Made by a program: the position numbers and the translations under genes. A stretch of DNA of 64,000 nt from Rhynchonema sp. JSB1_4 (taxonomy: Eukaryota; Nematoda; Chromadorea; Monhysterida; Xyalidae), in the NCBI GenBank assembly GCA_030248065.1, contig JASAMV010000620.1, positions 51,861 to 115,860 on the forward strand. Reading direction: 5' to 3'. The first letter of the stretch is position 1, and each line of letters opens with the position of its first letter. Of this stretch, positions 34,863 to 46,989 are shown piece by piece. The notes beneath the pieces are model-generated. The model worked only from the letters and a program-made list of their open reading frames with translations, was not told where the DNA came from and made no database searches.

Positions 34863-36506
34863 ATGTTTCATGGCATGCTGGCACCAGTTTTACGTCGTTT
34901 GGTATGTTTGAACCCGAGCTTTACCCGTTTCACTCATCGTTTTGGCAACGTCATGAAATTTTATGCCATTGCGAATGGCCGAACGAAAGGTTTGCAGCAC
35001 CATGTTTGTTTTGTGTGTAATTTGGATCCTTCGTTGACGTCCTCGATTGACGCTAAGTGACCTGAGTCCCACGCAAACAAAGTGTATCGACGATTTCTGT
35101 TAACCTCGACCACCTTCGCCTCTAACCTTATTGTAATTGTTGCAGGTATTGTCAAGTCGTGGGCCGCGTGTGAAAAGAGCGTGAAAGGATTGCCGGATGC
35201 GATGTACAAAGGATTTACAAAGAAAGATGATGCGTTGAAATATTTGACCGTTGCTACGCTGCTGCCGAAGAGAGTTACGGTTGGTGCACATTGTTAATCG
35301 GTCGTACGCCGTTTTGGGCCACAACGGCTTAAGGGCCATCATGCACTTTAAATGATGATGACCCTTGCACTTAATAGCTTTCATCAATGGTAGTGGTCAT
35401 GGTCGTTGACAAGGAAAAATTTTCGCGTGCACGATAAAATGTGTGCAAGATGTTTTGGAGGATGTTTTTTTAGCTCCGTTGCCCCGTCCACAAAAAAAAC
35501 CTGCCAGCTCTGAACGTTTTTTGCAGTGCGAATCTACAGCGTTCGAAGCAAGTAGCAGTGACATTCCATCTGATGTTGCACGCGTGTACACGGACGGTTC
35601 GTGTGTGCGCAACGGCAAGCACAACGCAGTTGCTGCAATCGGTGTGCACTGGCCGGATGGACACGCGCCTGATGTTTCGGAGCGGGTCAAGGGCAGACAG
35701 ACCAATAGTCGTGCTGAGATATTGGCTGTGTGCGCTGCTCTGCGGCAAGCGCTGTGCATAGGTGGGGAAGGCCTATTTTGTTATTATTACATTTTACCAT
35801 TTCATTATTACGTTTTGAAATGTAATCGAACCCGTCTTGAATATTTTTCGTAGTTTGGTAATGTTACCGTTTGATTTCGCCCAGGTAGATGTTGTTTCTT
35901 GAAAGGTCCCATATCAGATCCGATCACCAAGTTTGACGTCGCCCCAAAACTGAGATGTTTTGTCACTTCAGACATCAAATCGCTGGTCGTGTGCACGGAT
36001 TCGCAGTTTGTGATCAGTTGTGCGACCAAATGGATGCCCGTTTGGAGGAAGAATGGTTGGAGGACAACGGGCACCAATCGACGTGTGAAGAATTATGAAG
36101 AGTTGAAACAGTTGGATGGTCGGTAATCGGTGGGCTGCTTTTAGTGTCCTGCTTGGGGAGTTCTTATTCGTATGCCCGTTGAGGGTCTTGTCAGGGTTAT
36201 GCATGGATGTGAAGTCCGTATCTGTCAAGAACGTTTATGGTGGTCAACTTAACATTTCCACTCGTGGAAACTATAAAATGGTCCCATATGTGTTAGAAAG
36301 GTCACAATCCTGGTTCTCCTGAACATCTAGCTCCATCATGAAGTTGTTTCTGTATGAAAGGCCAAAATGCACTCATTTCAGATCTGCTCACCAAAATGAC
36401 CAGCGTGCACTGGGAGCATGTACTGGCGCACAAAGGCCATGCAGCCAACGAACACGTGGACAAGTTGGCGCGAAAGGCCGCTAATGAAGCCGTTGTGATT
36501 CTGTGA
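34863..36506 (+). CDS. Ribonuclease H1, catalytically complete, two possible start codons
   Basis: RNase H1 cuts the RNA strand of RNA-DNA hybrids in nucleus and mitochondria. Exons: 34863-34989, 35146-about 35240, about 35474-35760, 35972-36118, 36382-36506. The first exon gives MFHGMLAPVLRRLVCLNPSF, an Arg-rich, acid-free leader typical of mitochondrial targeting. A second in-frame ATG at 34953 starts the hybrid-binding domain directly (MKFYAIANGRTKG). Exon 2 completes that domain (SWAACEKSVKGLPDAMYKGF). The nuclease domain has all expected residues: Asp in VYTDGSC, Glu in NSRAEILAV, Asp in VCTDSQFV, and His, Asn-Glu and Asp in HVLAHKGHAANEHVDKLA. The 3' edge of exon 2 and the donor of exon 3 are not exact. 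TGA is at 36504-36506. Confidence 0.93.
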
Positions 36507-36773
36507 TATGAGTTATTCGCCTTGTGTCTTATTTGGTTCAATGAATTTATCAATTTCACTGCATTTGCTGGACAGAAACATTTATAACGGCGCAAGATCG
36601 CATACAACTTTGCTGCGAGCATAGAACAGCAGTTTATTCTGCTTCAGCCTTCTGTAGGCCTAGCTATCGTTTCATAAGTTGTTCAAAGTATGCACTGCTT
36701 TCCTTTCATTTCCATTCAAATCCTTGCTGTTCGTTTTGTTTCAATTGTCGTTTAGTGAGACCCATATCGCGTT

Positions 36774-38062
36774 ATGCGGTACTACACGGTTCTGGACGGC
36801 AACACCATTGGTTGGCTTGGCTGAATTGTTTCTTCTTTTTTATTTCCAATTACGATGTTTTATTTGATTATGTGCAGGTGTGTTTGATATGTGGTCCGCT
36901 GTGCTCACTGCAATTGGTGACCATACCGAGACCAAAGTGCAAACATTCGATGATGTGAGCCCTTTCTGAGCCCCTTGTTATCGGAGCAACGAGATCAGCT
37001 GTCATCATGTTTAACGGCCATCTGGTGCATTCGCACTGACGATGTCCTGGTGTGTGCCTGGGAAAGTGCTAACAAGTTGAGACTGCCAAAACGCCCATGT
37101 CGCATCAACGGCTGCTCGTACGCCGAAATTTGTGCGAGCGTAAATAACTAACCATAAAATTGTGCAGGATTTTCCGACCGCCTACATTTGGGGCAAGGAG
37201 GGTCGGCAACATGCCACGTTCGGAATCGCATGGTTGGATTGGGATTCGGACACTGCAAAGCTGAGGCCCATGTCTGGTCGTGTGAAGAATGAAACATCGC
37301 CAAGAGCAGCCGACCTGGTAGCCGCGCGTGTGGCCATTGAAGCTGCACATCGATGCGGTTAGATTTTTGTTATTATTGTTTTTGTGAAACAGCAGGCGAG
37401 CCGGCCAAAGTGAATGTAGTCCTCCACTCTCCAAGTGAATGTTCTGTATTCTTTCGTTATTTCATCAAACAATGCGGTTTTTGCTCAATTGCTCAGGCTT
37501 TGAAGCTATTGGAATTCGCAGCCAATCGGATTACATCAAAAATGTGGGTGAACAGTGGCTGGATCGGTGGGCAAGCAACGGATGGCAGAAACGAAAGGGC
37601 GAGCCTGTGAAACATCGGGACCTGCTCGAACAGCTCAAGGGTTAGGTATTGACCGATGACATAAAATTGAGCCGATATTGGGTGATGCGTCTCCCTGGCC
37701 TTTTGTTGGTCACATGATTTTGCGTATGGGTTAGTGTAATATTTGCTGATGACATGATAAAATCGACGCAAAGGTCGATCACACGCAGTCTGTAAAAGAG
37801 CTTTAAACTGGTCAAGATTAGCGTCATGCGTAATTCTCGATGTTTAATTGATGCAAAAAGTTGGCCAAAAAGCACCGATCTGGAAAAGTTTGTTTTCGCA
37901 TAAACAAATATTTTGGTTACAGCAGCCATCTCATTGATGCGGCACACTGAATGGGAGGAAATCAATCCGTATGAGTCATCGTTTGGTGAAGATTGGCAGG
38001 TCCAAGCCGAGGAACATGCCGGCAAACATCCGCAGGACAATTTTGATGTTATTGAGTATTGA
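36774..38062 (+). CDS. RNase H1 paralogue with degenerate active site (HL2)
   Basis: This gene starts 268 bases after the RNase H1 stop, in the same direction. Exons: 36774-36810, 36878-36954, 37168-37357, 37497-37640, 37926-38062, phases consistent. Intron 1 interrupts the hybrid-binding domain at the same point as in RNase H1 (MRYYTVLDGNTIG, then VFDMWSAVLTAIGD). The nuclease fold can be followed by TAYIWGKEGRQHATFGIAW, RAADLVAARVAIEAA and IRSQSDYIKNVGEQWLDRW. The catalytic Asp, Glu and Asp align with Trp, Asp and Gln, and the C-terminal His/Asp segment is replaced by an acidic tail ending VIEY. It cannot be a normal nuclease. It may bind hybrids or partners, or be a decaying gene, although the frame is fully open. 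Confidence 0.82.
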
Positions 38063-38578
38063 ATAATGTCGCAGGCTGGTTGTTGTGGCTCTTTCTTTCG
38101 TGTGCAACACGCATTCATGTCTGTTCAGTAAAAGTCTTTCTGTCGTTTGATAACATTTCTTGCTGTCAAATTTGTTTTTTCTGATCTCATTTTTTCGTAT
38201 CAGAATTTGTGCACTGCTCATGAGGATGGCAATTTACTGCCATTTCCTTCAATTGATTACGATTTGGCCAGGTTGCAAACCAGCTTGGTGATCGATTTGA
38301 ATCAGACCGAACGTATAATGCTTCAAGATTACTGTTATTTAGCCTTTTTGGGTGGTCAAAAGAAGAACAGAACCGACCGCGAAGCATGTTTTGTGGATCT
38401 GCTGAATTTTGCGATTTTTTGTTTGAAATTTTCTGCTCGAGGACTTTACGTTGTTAATAATTTGTTGCTTACGGTTGCGGTCCCTGGTGAGGAATTTTGA
38501 TCTTCCTGGTATTCTGATGATCCGCTGTTTCAAATTTCATTCTGTTGAGTTATTTCTTTCGTTTGAAAATATAATGAC
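38063..38578. other. Downstream of HL2, nothing identified
   Basis: AT-rich sequence without a supported exon. It ends at the TTAA boundary of the fold-back element. Confidence 0.5.
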
Positions 38579-40243
38579 TTAAAGGGCTCGGGACACAACC
38601 GAAGGAAGGGCAGCAGAGCGCAGTGTTATACATCGTTGGAAAGCACTGTGACAGCATATGTCACGCACAAATGTTAAGCTCCTCAGATATTCGCTATCTC
38701 TTGGTAGAGCGACTTTTCGTTCCAGAAAAAAGTGAATTTTTTCACAACTTGAAACGACCGATACAGAATCCCCAAATGAGTTGAAAGTCAAGTAATACGT
38801 GGACAGGATTACAACAGCTTCTGGATAACTTATCATGAGAACTTCAGTCGCTCAAAGCATTGCTTCACTCGGTGAGGGTGCGAAATGTTCCAAAAATCGG
38901 CCACATTTTTCGAAAACACAAGTTTGTCTCTAAATCTTGAGGCCGCGCTTCGTGTTGCAGAAATGAAAATGCAATAGAAAAATAGAGCATTTTCGAAAGT
39001 ACCAGAAAATATGGTTTTTAAATTTGGAAGCACTTAGATAGCGGCGTGACAGGCCGAAAAAGACCTAAAAATTGCCACTAAACTGCATAGTTGCATTTAT
39101 TGACGGAAACGTGATGTAAATAAGCCACGTATTGCATTGCATTGGAAACAAGAAAGTCAGATAAACGCACAGTCCAACAATCTAGACGAGTTTCAAGACT
39201 TCAAACCCCATGGTCCGGCTGCTGCAGCCATGCCAGCCTGAATAAGATATTTGGCTATAAGTCGTTACGGTTAACGATTATTGCACATTTGATAGCACCA
39301 AACGATGTAGCTTCAACGTAGCTATCGAACGATATATAACATGCCCATACTATCTCTTACTATAGACAAGAAACGGTGAAAATTCCGAAATCGCACACGG
39401 TGACGTGACGGTTTGTTCCAGAATCGTTAAAAAACCATTTTTTTAACCTCTGCCCTTAAGCGTAAGAATTTATTGGGGCTTGTTATATATCATTCGAAAG
39501 CTACTCCCGAGATACATTGTTTGGTGCTGTCACATTTACAGTAGCTGTTAACAATAAGCATTTATAGCTGAATATCATATTGAGGTTAGTATGGCTGCCC
39601 CGAGAGATCTGTAGACCTTGGGGTCTTCGGACCTTGATAGGTTGTTAAACCAGACGTTTCTCTCATTTTTTTGTTTCGAATCCGATACAATCTGTGGCCT
39701 TTATGTATCACAATTCTGGCGATGAATGTAATCACCTAATTTGGCGGCAATTTAATGGATTTTTAAGCCTGTCACGGAGCTAGCCATGAGTTAAAAAATT
39801 TGAAAACCTTATTTTCTGGTACTTTCGACTATGCTCTACTTCCCCATTGCATTCTTATTTCCGCAGCGCTAAGCGTGGCCTCAAGATTTAGGGACAAACT
39901 TCTGTTCTCGAAAAATAAGGCCGATTTTTGGAACGTTTCGTGCCCTCACCGTGTGAAGCAATGCTTTGAGCGACTGAAGTTGTGATGGTAAGCTATTCAG
40001 AAGCTGTTGTAATCCTATTCACGTGTTACTTGACCTTCAACTCATTTGGGGTTTCTGCACCGGTCGTTCCAATTTGTGCAAAAATCCACTTTTTTCTGGA
40101 ACGAAAAGTCGCTCTACCAAGAGATAGCGAATCTCCAAGGAGCTTAAACTTTGTGCGTGACATAGGCTGTCGGAATGCTTTCCAACGGTATGTAACAATA
40201 TGTCCTGCTACCTTTCCTTCGGTTATGTCCCGAGCCCTTTAAA
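38579..40243. mobile_element. 1.66-kb fold-back element with TTAA ends
   Basis: The two halves are inverted copies of each other. The outer 480 bp are well conserved, including AGGGCTCGGGACA ends and CTCTTGGTAGAGCGACTTTT inside. The inner part is still recognisable (TGTTATATATCATTCGAAAG facing GAACGATATATAACA). TTAA lies at each end just outside AGGGCTCGGG, which fits a piggyBac-type target site. The mirrored 85-residue open frames in the arms are non-coding by-products unless expression shows otherwise. Confidence 0.85.
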
Positions 40244-40519
40244 GGCAGTCTACGGGAGGTTGTCACTCAGCCCCCGAATACCGTAACCCACCGTGATTTT
40301 GATCTGCAAGGATCGTGTCGAGACCATTTTGTTTTTTATCTATGTTTTCCGTGTTAGCGCCAACACCAACCAACATTTCGAAGTTTTGGAGATCGAAGCG
40401 CACGATGACAATTTCCAGCTTGCTGCCGCTAATACATGTGTCGATAAGCAGCGATCAGCATGGGTCTCGCAACGATCTCGCTCGCAGTGGGTTACGGTAT
40501 TCGGGGGCTGAGTGACAAC
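40244..40519. mobile_element. 270-bp terminal-inverted-repeat element, copy 1
   Basis: Ends are AAAGGCAGTCTACGGGAGG, then TTGTCACTCAGCCCCCGAAT and the complement at the right side. The interior is shared almost base for base with copies at 40,640-40,940 and 42,488-42,790. All copies keep an open frame of about 60 residues with SANTNQHFEVL, but it is more likely to reflect recent copying than a gene. Confidence 0.85.
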
Positions 40520-40559
40520 CATACATGTTGAATTAGTGACTCGGTTAGTGCTTAAGCGT

Positions 40560-41240
40560 GACTCGGTTGGAGGCGTGCGAAGTACAGCCCTTCAAATGAG
40601 GCTTGCGAAAAACAAATTGCGTCAAATGAGGCGTGCGACGTATAGGCAATCTACCGGAGGTTGTCACTCAGCCCCCGAATACCGTAACCCACCGTAATAT
40701 TGATCTGCAAGGATCGTGTCGAGACCATTTTGTTTTTTATCTATGTTTTGCGTGTTAGCGCCAACACCAACCAACATTTCGAAGTTTTGGTGATCGACGC
40801 GCACGATGACAATTTCCAGCTTGCTGCCGCTAATACACGTGTCGATAAGCAGCGAGCAGCATGGGTCTCGCAACGATCTCGCTTGCGGTGGGTTACGGTA
40901 TTCGGGGGCTGAGTGACAACCTCCCGTAGACTGCCTTTACACTGAGGCGTGCGAAAGACAAATTGCGTCAAATGAGGCGTGCGACGTACAGTGAGGCGTG
41001 CTAAAGTCAGCCAAGATGAGGCGTGCGAAAGACATCCGACACAAAATGAGGCGTGCGACGTACAGTGAGGCGTGCCAAGTACACTGAGGCGTGCCAAAGT
41101 CAGCCAAGATGAGGCGTGCGAAAGACATCCGACACAAAATGAGGCGTGCGACGTACAGTGAGGCGTGCGAAAGACATCCGACGTCAAATGAGGCGTACGA
41201 AAGACATTCGACGCCAAATGAGGCGTGCCAAGTTCATTCG
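40560..41240 (+). repeat. GAGGCGTGCG array 1, interrupted by a 270-bp element
   Basis: The 10-base core GAGGCGTGCG (variants end GCC) recurs every 19-30 bases with a few alternating spacers such as AAAGACATCCGACGTCAAAT, ACGTACAGT and AAAGTCAGCCAAGAT. Units occur at 40,572-40,645 and 40,943-41,232, on either side of element copy 2. Confidence 0.85.
40640..40940. mobile_element. 270-bp terminal-inverted-repeat element, copy 2
   Basis: Same ends and interior as copy 1, including AGGTTGTCACTCAGCCCCCG and its complement. It is inserted within the GAGGCGTGCG array. Confidence 0.85.
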
Positions 41241-42487
41241 TATATCATGTACCACTGACATCTGCAGTGGCTTGTACCATGCTGATATATGATGCGGCGT
41301 ACCAAGTATAGGCAATCCGCCAGCTCATGGCACTCGCACGCACACGCTGCATGCTGCATTACTGCCGTCAATGAATGCATCTATTTTCTGCAGTTAACCG
41401 TTGAAACATCCCCAAATTTTGCAACAGTGCAGAAAAGTGTTATGGCAAGCAGCAAATAAAAACCGGATAAATTAAAAAGAGGTCATTAAAGTATGCCACT
41501 CGCTCAAAGTGTACATTTTGTTTAGAAAATGGCGTGCGCTGCTGCATGCGCTGTGTGTATAAAAAGTGCCATGAGCCGATGGATTGCCCATACGCTTACA
41601 ATGAGGCGTGCGAAGTACATCGGACGTCAAATGAGGCGTGCGAAGTTCGGATTTTCGGAACTCGCTTATAAAGGCTCGCAGAGCGTTTCTGAAATTAGTT
41701 CTGGAATCGATTCATTTTTGCGTGGTTTATACTTTTTTAATTAATTGAAGTCCTTAATTGATTCCGGAATTTAATTCAGAATCAAGAAATTACCGATCGA
41801 TCGGTCACCGCCGATCCGGATCAGTAACCGTTGCTTGCGGTGCTGCTCTTATATATGCATTTGGCGAAACATTTTTGCCCGTCAGTGCACGAGTGTATTG
41901 AAGAATTTTAGTCTGCTGAAGTTCGATCAGTTGTCAGAACACAGTCTAAACATCGCCGTGAACGTCCATAAACATGCGAGTTGAAGCGTGCAATGTACAT
42001 TGAGGCGTGCGAGGCACAAAACAAATGTTACGTCGCATACTGTTGTCGTTTTTGTCCCACTGTACATTGCGCGCCGCAAGTATATTTCGCAGGCACAATA
42101 TATGTTGTTCTTTATGTTCATAGCAAGTTTTGGACGGTATTCTACAGCCCAATCGAGGATTTTCACTCTAAAAGTCGCCAACACACTAGTGCACTGACGG
42201 GCAAAAATGTTTCGCCAAATGCATATATAAGAGCAGCACGGCAAGCAACGGTCGCTGATCCGGATCGGCGGTGATCGATCGATCGGTGATTTTTTGATTC
42301 CGAATTAAATTCCGGAATCAATTAAGGACTTCAATTAATTAAAAAAGTATAAACCACGCAAAAATGAATCGATTCCAGAACTGATTTCAGAATCGCTCTA
42401 CGAGCCTTTACAAGCGAGTTCCGAAGATCCGAACTTCGCACGCCTCATTTGACGTCCGATGTACTTCGCCAGCCTCATTCTAAACGT
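41240..42487. repeat. Fold-back segment with 300-bp arms
   Basis: The arm 41,590-41,910 is complementary to 42,185-42,480; both contain GCATATATAAGAGCAGCAC (or complement) and a run of GATCGATCGGT. The left flank, 41,240-41,590, also recurs inverted at 44,590-44,940, with the word ACCACTGACATCTGCAGTGG, itself a short hairpin. Confidence 0.8.
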
Positions 42488-42790
42488 AAAGGCAGTCTAC
42501 GGGAGGTTGTCACTCAGCCCCCGAATACCGTAACCCACCGTAATTTTGATCTGCAAGGATCGTGTCGAGACCATTTTGTTTTTTTATCTATGTTTTGCAT
42601 GTTAGCGCCAACACCAACCAACATTTCCAAGTTTTGGTGAACGACGCGCACGATGACAATTTCCAGCTTGCTCCCGCTAATACACGTGTCGATAAGCAGC
42701 GATCAGCATGGGTCTCGCAACGATCTTGCTTGCAATGGGTTACGGTATTCGGGGGCTGAGTGACAACCTCCCGTAGACTGCCTTTACTTG
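42488..42790. mobile_element. 270-bp terminal-inverted-repeat element, copy 3
   Basis: Bounded by AAAGGCAGTCTACGGGAGG on the left and its complement at 42,768-42,786. Confidence 0.85.
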
Positions 42791-42862
42791 GTACGCCGCA
42801 TCATATATCAGCATGGTACAAGCCACTGCAGATGTCAGTGGTACATAATACACGAATGAACT

Positions 42863-43385
42863 TGGCACGCCTCATTTGAAGTGGGGTGAGTTTCGCACGC
42901 CTCATTTGAAGTGGGGGTGACTTTCGCACGCCTCATTTGAAGTGGGTGTGTCTTTCGCACGCCTCATTTGATGTCATACGTCTTTTGCGCGCCTCATCTT
43001 ACGTCTGATGTCTTTCGCACGCCTCATTTGGCGTTGGGTGTCTTTCGCGCGCCTCATCTGACGTCTCATGTCTTTCGCACGCCTCATTTGACGTCGGATG
43101 TCTTTCGCACGCCTCACTGTACGTCGCACGCCTCATTTTGTGAGGTTGTCTTTCGCACGCCTCATCTTGGCTGACTTTGGCACGCCTCAGTGTACTTGGC
43201 ACGCCTCACTGTACGTCGCACGCCTCATTTGACGCGGTTTGTCTTTCGCACGCCTCACTGTACGTCGCACGCCTCATTTCGTGTCGGATGTCCTTCGCAC
43301 GCCTCACTGTACGTCGCACGCCTCATTTGACGCAATTTGTCTTTCGCACGCCTCATTTGAAGGGCTGCACTTCGCACGCCCCGAC
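42863..43385 (-). repeat. GAGGCGTGCG array 2 (reverse orientation)
   Basis: About twenty cores read as CGCACGCCTC on the plus strand, spaced mostly by 20 bases, including spacers with GAAGTGGG at one end and TACGT words at the other. It is the mirror image of 46,990-47,520. Confidence 0.88.
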
Positions 43386-43409
43386 CGAGTCACTAATTCA
43401 ACATGTATG

Positions 43410-44222
43410 GTCCCAGAGATTGATAATTTTAGAGTGCGCAGTCGTTGTGCAGCAAGAGGTGGGACGAAACGGACGTTAAGAAAGTTCACTGAAAGGGCCT
43501 CGCTCCACGGAGAGTCACTATAAAAAGCGTTCATTGTCTCTTGGTGCTTCCGGAGCATATTTGCAATTTTTTTTTTTTGTAGGAAAAAATGAATAGGCAA
43601 ACTATCGCACGCGCCCGATTTCGCAGTTGGCAGATAGTGAAACGTTTTGACGTGGCTGCTGTTTGGGAATGTTACACGTTGAAGAATACAAGTGGAGCGT
43701 GCTATTTTCTCTCTATTGTTTTCCCGCACGCTCGAATCGGCTCTGTTCGTAGTTTGCCTTTATGTTTCAGATCACCGACTGTCAGTGCCGTCACGGGGTG
43801 CCGTGCGTTTATTTGGGGCTCGAGCCGATGGGTATGGCACGCGCCGTTCGGTATTTCTGCACGACTGTCCTGTCCCGATTGGCGGGTGATATGAAACATC
43901 ACCGCGTCTCCGACTCGTCCTGCTCGTTCGCGATTGAATGGCGCACGAAATGGTTTGTTTTGTTTTTTTAAACTCTGGGCACTGTTCGCTTTTGTTCGTT
44001 GTGGCTTTAGCACTTGAGTATCTGATTTGACAAAAAAGTCGCTTGAGACAAAAGGTGAACGATATGTGCTATTTGGTCCGCCTTTCATTTGTTTCTTGAT
44101 TGGCAAATACATTTCAAACGTCAGATATTGTGCATTCGCATTTCACCCGATGGGTTATATTAGACGTGGGCGTTGAGTGGCTGATTGTGACGTCAACGGT
44201 TAGCCAAGAGTACGGCGATGTT
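43410..44222 (+). pseudogene. Degenerate RNase H-like copy (HL-d)
   Basis: Matches the intact copy at 52,640-53,470 along its length but with many one-base deletions that break every exon, for example in the segments encoding AFIWG and in the WDYIENVGVEWL exon. It ends at 44,222, where a fold-back arm begins. Confidence 0.8.
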
Positions 44223-44224
44223 TA

Positions 44225-44945
44225 GACTTTGTTCTGACAACTGATCGAACTTCAGCAGACTAAACTTTTCAATACACTCGTGCACTGACGGGCAAAAATG
44301 TTTCGCCAAATGCATATATAAGAGCAGCACCGCAAGCAACGGTTACTGATCCGGATCGGCGGTGACCGATCGATCGGGTAATTTATTTATTCTAAATTAA
44401 ATTCCGGAAACAAATTAAGGACTTAATTAATTAAAAAAGTATAAAGCACGCAAAGATGAATCGATTCCAGAACTAGTTTTGAAACACTTCTGAGCCTTTT
44501 TTATAGCAAGTTCCGGAAAATTGTCCGAACTTCGCACGCCTTATTTGACGTCCGAATGTACTTCGCAGCGCCTCATTGTAAGCGTATGGGCAATTAATCG
44601 GCTCATGGCACTTTTTATACACACAGCGCATGCAGCAGCGCACGCCATTTTCTAAACAAAATTACACTTTGAGCGAGTGGCATACTTTAATGACCTCTTT
44701 TTAATTTATCCGGTTTTTATTTGCTGCTTGCCATAACACTTTTCTGCACTGTTGCAAAATTTGGGGATGTTTCAACGGTTAACTGCAGAAAATAGATGCA
44801 TTCATTGACGGCAGTAATGCAGCATGCAGCGTGTGCGTGCGAGTGCCATGAGCTGGCGGATTGCCTATACTTGGTACGCCGCATCATATATCAGCATGGT
44901 ACAAGCCACTGCAGATGTCAGTGGTACATGATATACGAATGAACT
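44225..44945. repeat. Inverted copy of the fold-back segment
   Basis: Complement of about 41,250-41,950, including GCATATATAAGAGCAGCAC and AAAGAGGTCATTAAAGTATG words in the other orientation. Confidence 0.8.
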
Positions 44946-45092
44946 TGGCACGCCTCATTTGGCGTCGAATGTCTTTCGCACGCCTCATTTGACGTCGGAT
45001 GTCTTTCGCACGCCTCAATGTATAGTCACACGCCTCATTTTGTGTCGGTTGTCTTTCGCACGCCTCATCTTGGCTGACTTTGGCACGCCGCG
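44946..45092 (-). repeat. GAGGCGTGCG array 3, short
   Basis: Five or six CGCACGCCTC-type cores in reverse orientation between a fold-back arm and a 250-bp segment that recurs inverted at 46,745-46,990. Confidence 0.85.
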
Positions 45093-45334
45093 ACCGAGTC
45101 ACTAATTCAACATGTATGGTGACATCCTCCCGTAGACTGCCTTTACTGTCTGCCGGCTTCTTGGTGTCCGCCTTGGTTTTGTGGTTTGACGTTGTGTTAG
45201 TGCGTACCTTCGCCTTGCAACTGCGTTGCGAGGTTACTATGGCTCCAATCACCCAGCTTTGTTCGTGATATGCTCTGCCGTCCGACGTCTTTTGCTTCTG
45301 GCAATTTTTAAGCTTGATCAGATTCTCTCCAGTT

Positions 45335-46520
45335 GCCATTCAATGTCTTCGAGCAATGACGTTGCCCCTGCAAGGTGTTTGTTGAACAACGACCAAATGA
45401 AAATTCTTTGGGTTCATTACACCGCTTTTTACAAACTGTTTTTCCCGACAAAACATTTTTAAAAACCTGAAAGCTAATAATCTAGCAAACTATAAAGTTT
45501 TCTCCGATGTCGAAAAACGTGAATCGACAACGAATTTCGAAAAATTGCAACAGTTTTGAACGAACGACAACCAACCATTCAGTTTTTCGAGCAAATGTCG
45601 ATGTTTCACTTGCTCGCCGTTTACTTTGCGCCAACCGTTGACGCTCCACAGATCCAGCCACTCAACGCCCACGTTCTCAATATAATCCCATCGGGTGCAA
45701 ATGCGAATTGCATCAATATCTGACGTTTGAAATGTATTTGCCAATCAAGAAACAAATGACAAGGCCGGCACCAAATACTGCACACTGATCTGTTCGATCC
45801 TATTTTGTCTCAAGCGACTTTTTTGCTCAAATTCGAGATTACTCAAGTGCTGAAAGGCCACAACGATACAAAAGCGCAACAGTTGCCCATGATGTTTCAA
45901 AAAAACAAAACAAACCATTTTCGTGCGCCATTTCAATCGCGACACGAGCAGCGACGAGTTCGGCAGCACGCGGTGATGTTTCATATTTCACCCGGCCCGA
46001 CATCGGTGACAGTGCACAGTCGTGCCAGTAAATACCGAACGGCGCGTGTCCATACCCATCGGTCTCGATGCCCCAAATAAACGCACGGGGCACCGTTGAC
46101 GGCACTGACAGTCGGTTGATCTGAAACATAAAGGCAAACTACGCCAACACGAGCCCGATTTCGAGCGTGCGGTGTATTCAAAACGAATAGAGAGAAAATC
46201 AGCATGCTCCACTTTGTATTCTTCAACGTGTAACATTTCCCAAATCAGCAGCCACGTCAAAACGTTTCACTATTCTGCCAACTGCGAAATCGGGCGCGTT
46301 GGCGTAGTTTGCCTATTCATTTTTTCCTACCAACAGGACAATAGACAAAATTGCAAATATGCTCCGGAAGCACCAAGAGACAATGAACGCTTTTTATAGT
46401 GACTCTCCGTGGAGCGAGGCCCTTTTTGAGTGAACTTTCTTGAACGTTCGTTTCGTTCCCACCTCTTGCTGCACGAACGACTGCGCACTGTAGAAATTAT
46501 CGAATCTCTGGAATTTCGGC
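45335..46520 (-). pseudogene. RNase H-like copy, truncated at its 3' end (HL-c)
   Basis: On the minus strand the exons encoding AFIWGIETDGYGHAPFGIYW and IDAIRICTRWDYIENVGVEW are identical to those at 52,922-53,467. The last exon breaks after LLEDIEWQL at about 45,340, where the sequence changes to a different segment. The introns are retained, so this is a DNA-level duplicate and not a retrocopy. Confidence 0.85.
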
Positions 46521-46989
46521 GCCGAATGAGCTCCAATCGCCAAGCGCATGTCAGCGTACGTGTGGAACACACCTGAAAAATCAAATAAAGCAAGTTCTCC
46601 ACCCACGCACAAAAGGGTAATAAAAGTGCGACATCAAAAAAAATGGAAACGAACCGGTCGTGTCACCTCGTGCAACCGCGTAATACGCATACGACATGAT
46701 CAGACTGTGCTGATATCAAGCAGGGTCAGGTCAACGAAATTGAAAGGTCAGCTGGAGAGAATCTGATCAAGCTTAAAAATTGCCAGAAGCAAAAGACGTC
46801 GGACGGCAGAGCATATCACGAACAAAGCTGGGTGATTGGAGCCATAGTAACCTCGCAACGCAGTTGCAAGGCGAAGGTACGCACTAACAAAACGTCAAAC
46901 CACAAAACCAAGGCGTACACCAAGAAGCCGGCAGACAGTAAAGGCAGTCTACGGGAGGTTGTCACCATACATGTTGAATTAGTGACTCG

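Noticed and set aside
38579..38836. 85-residue frame with a mirror copy at 39,982-40,242
   Set aside because: It lies in the inverted arms of the fold-back element; similarity between the copies follows from the DNA repeat. No known domain.
42999..43202. Frames with repeated EACERHPT-type units
   Set aside because: They are translations of the GAGGCGTGCG arrays, present on both strands and in several frames.
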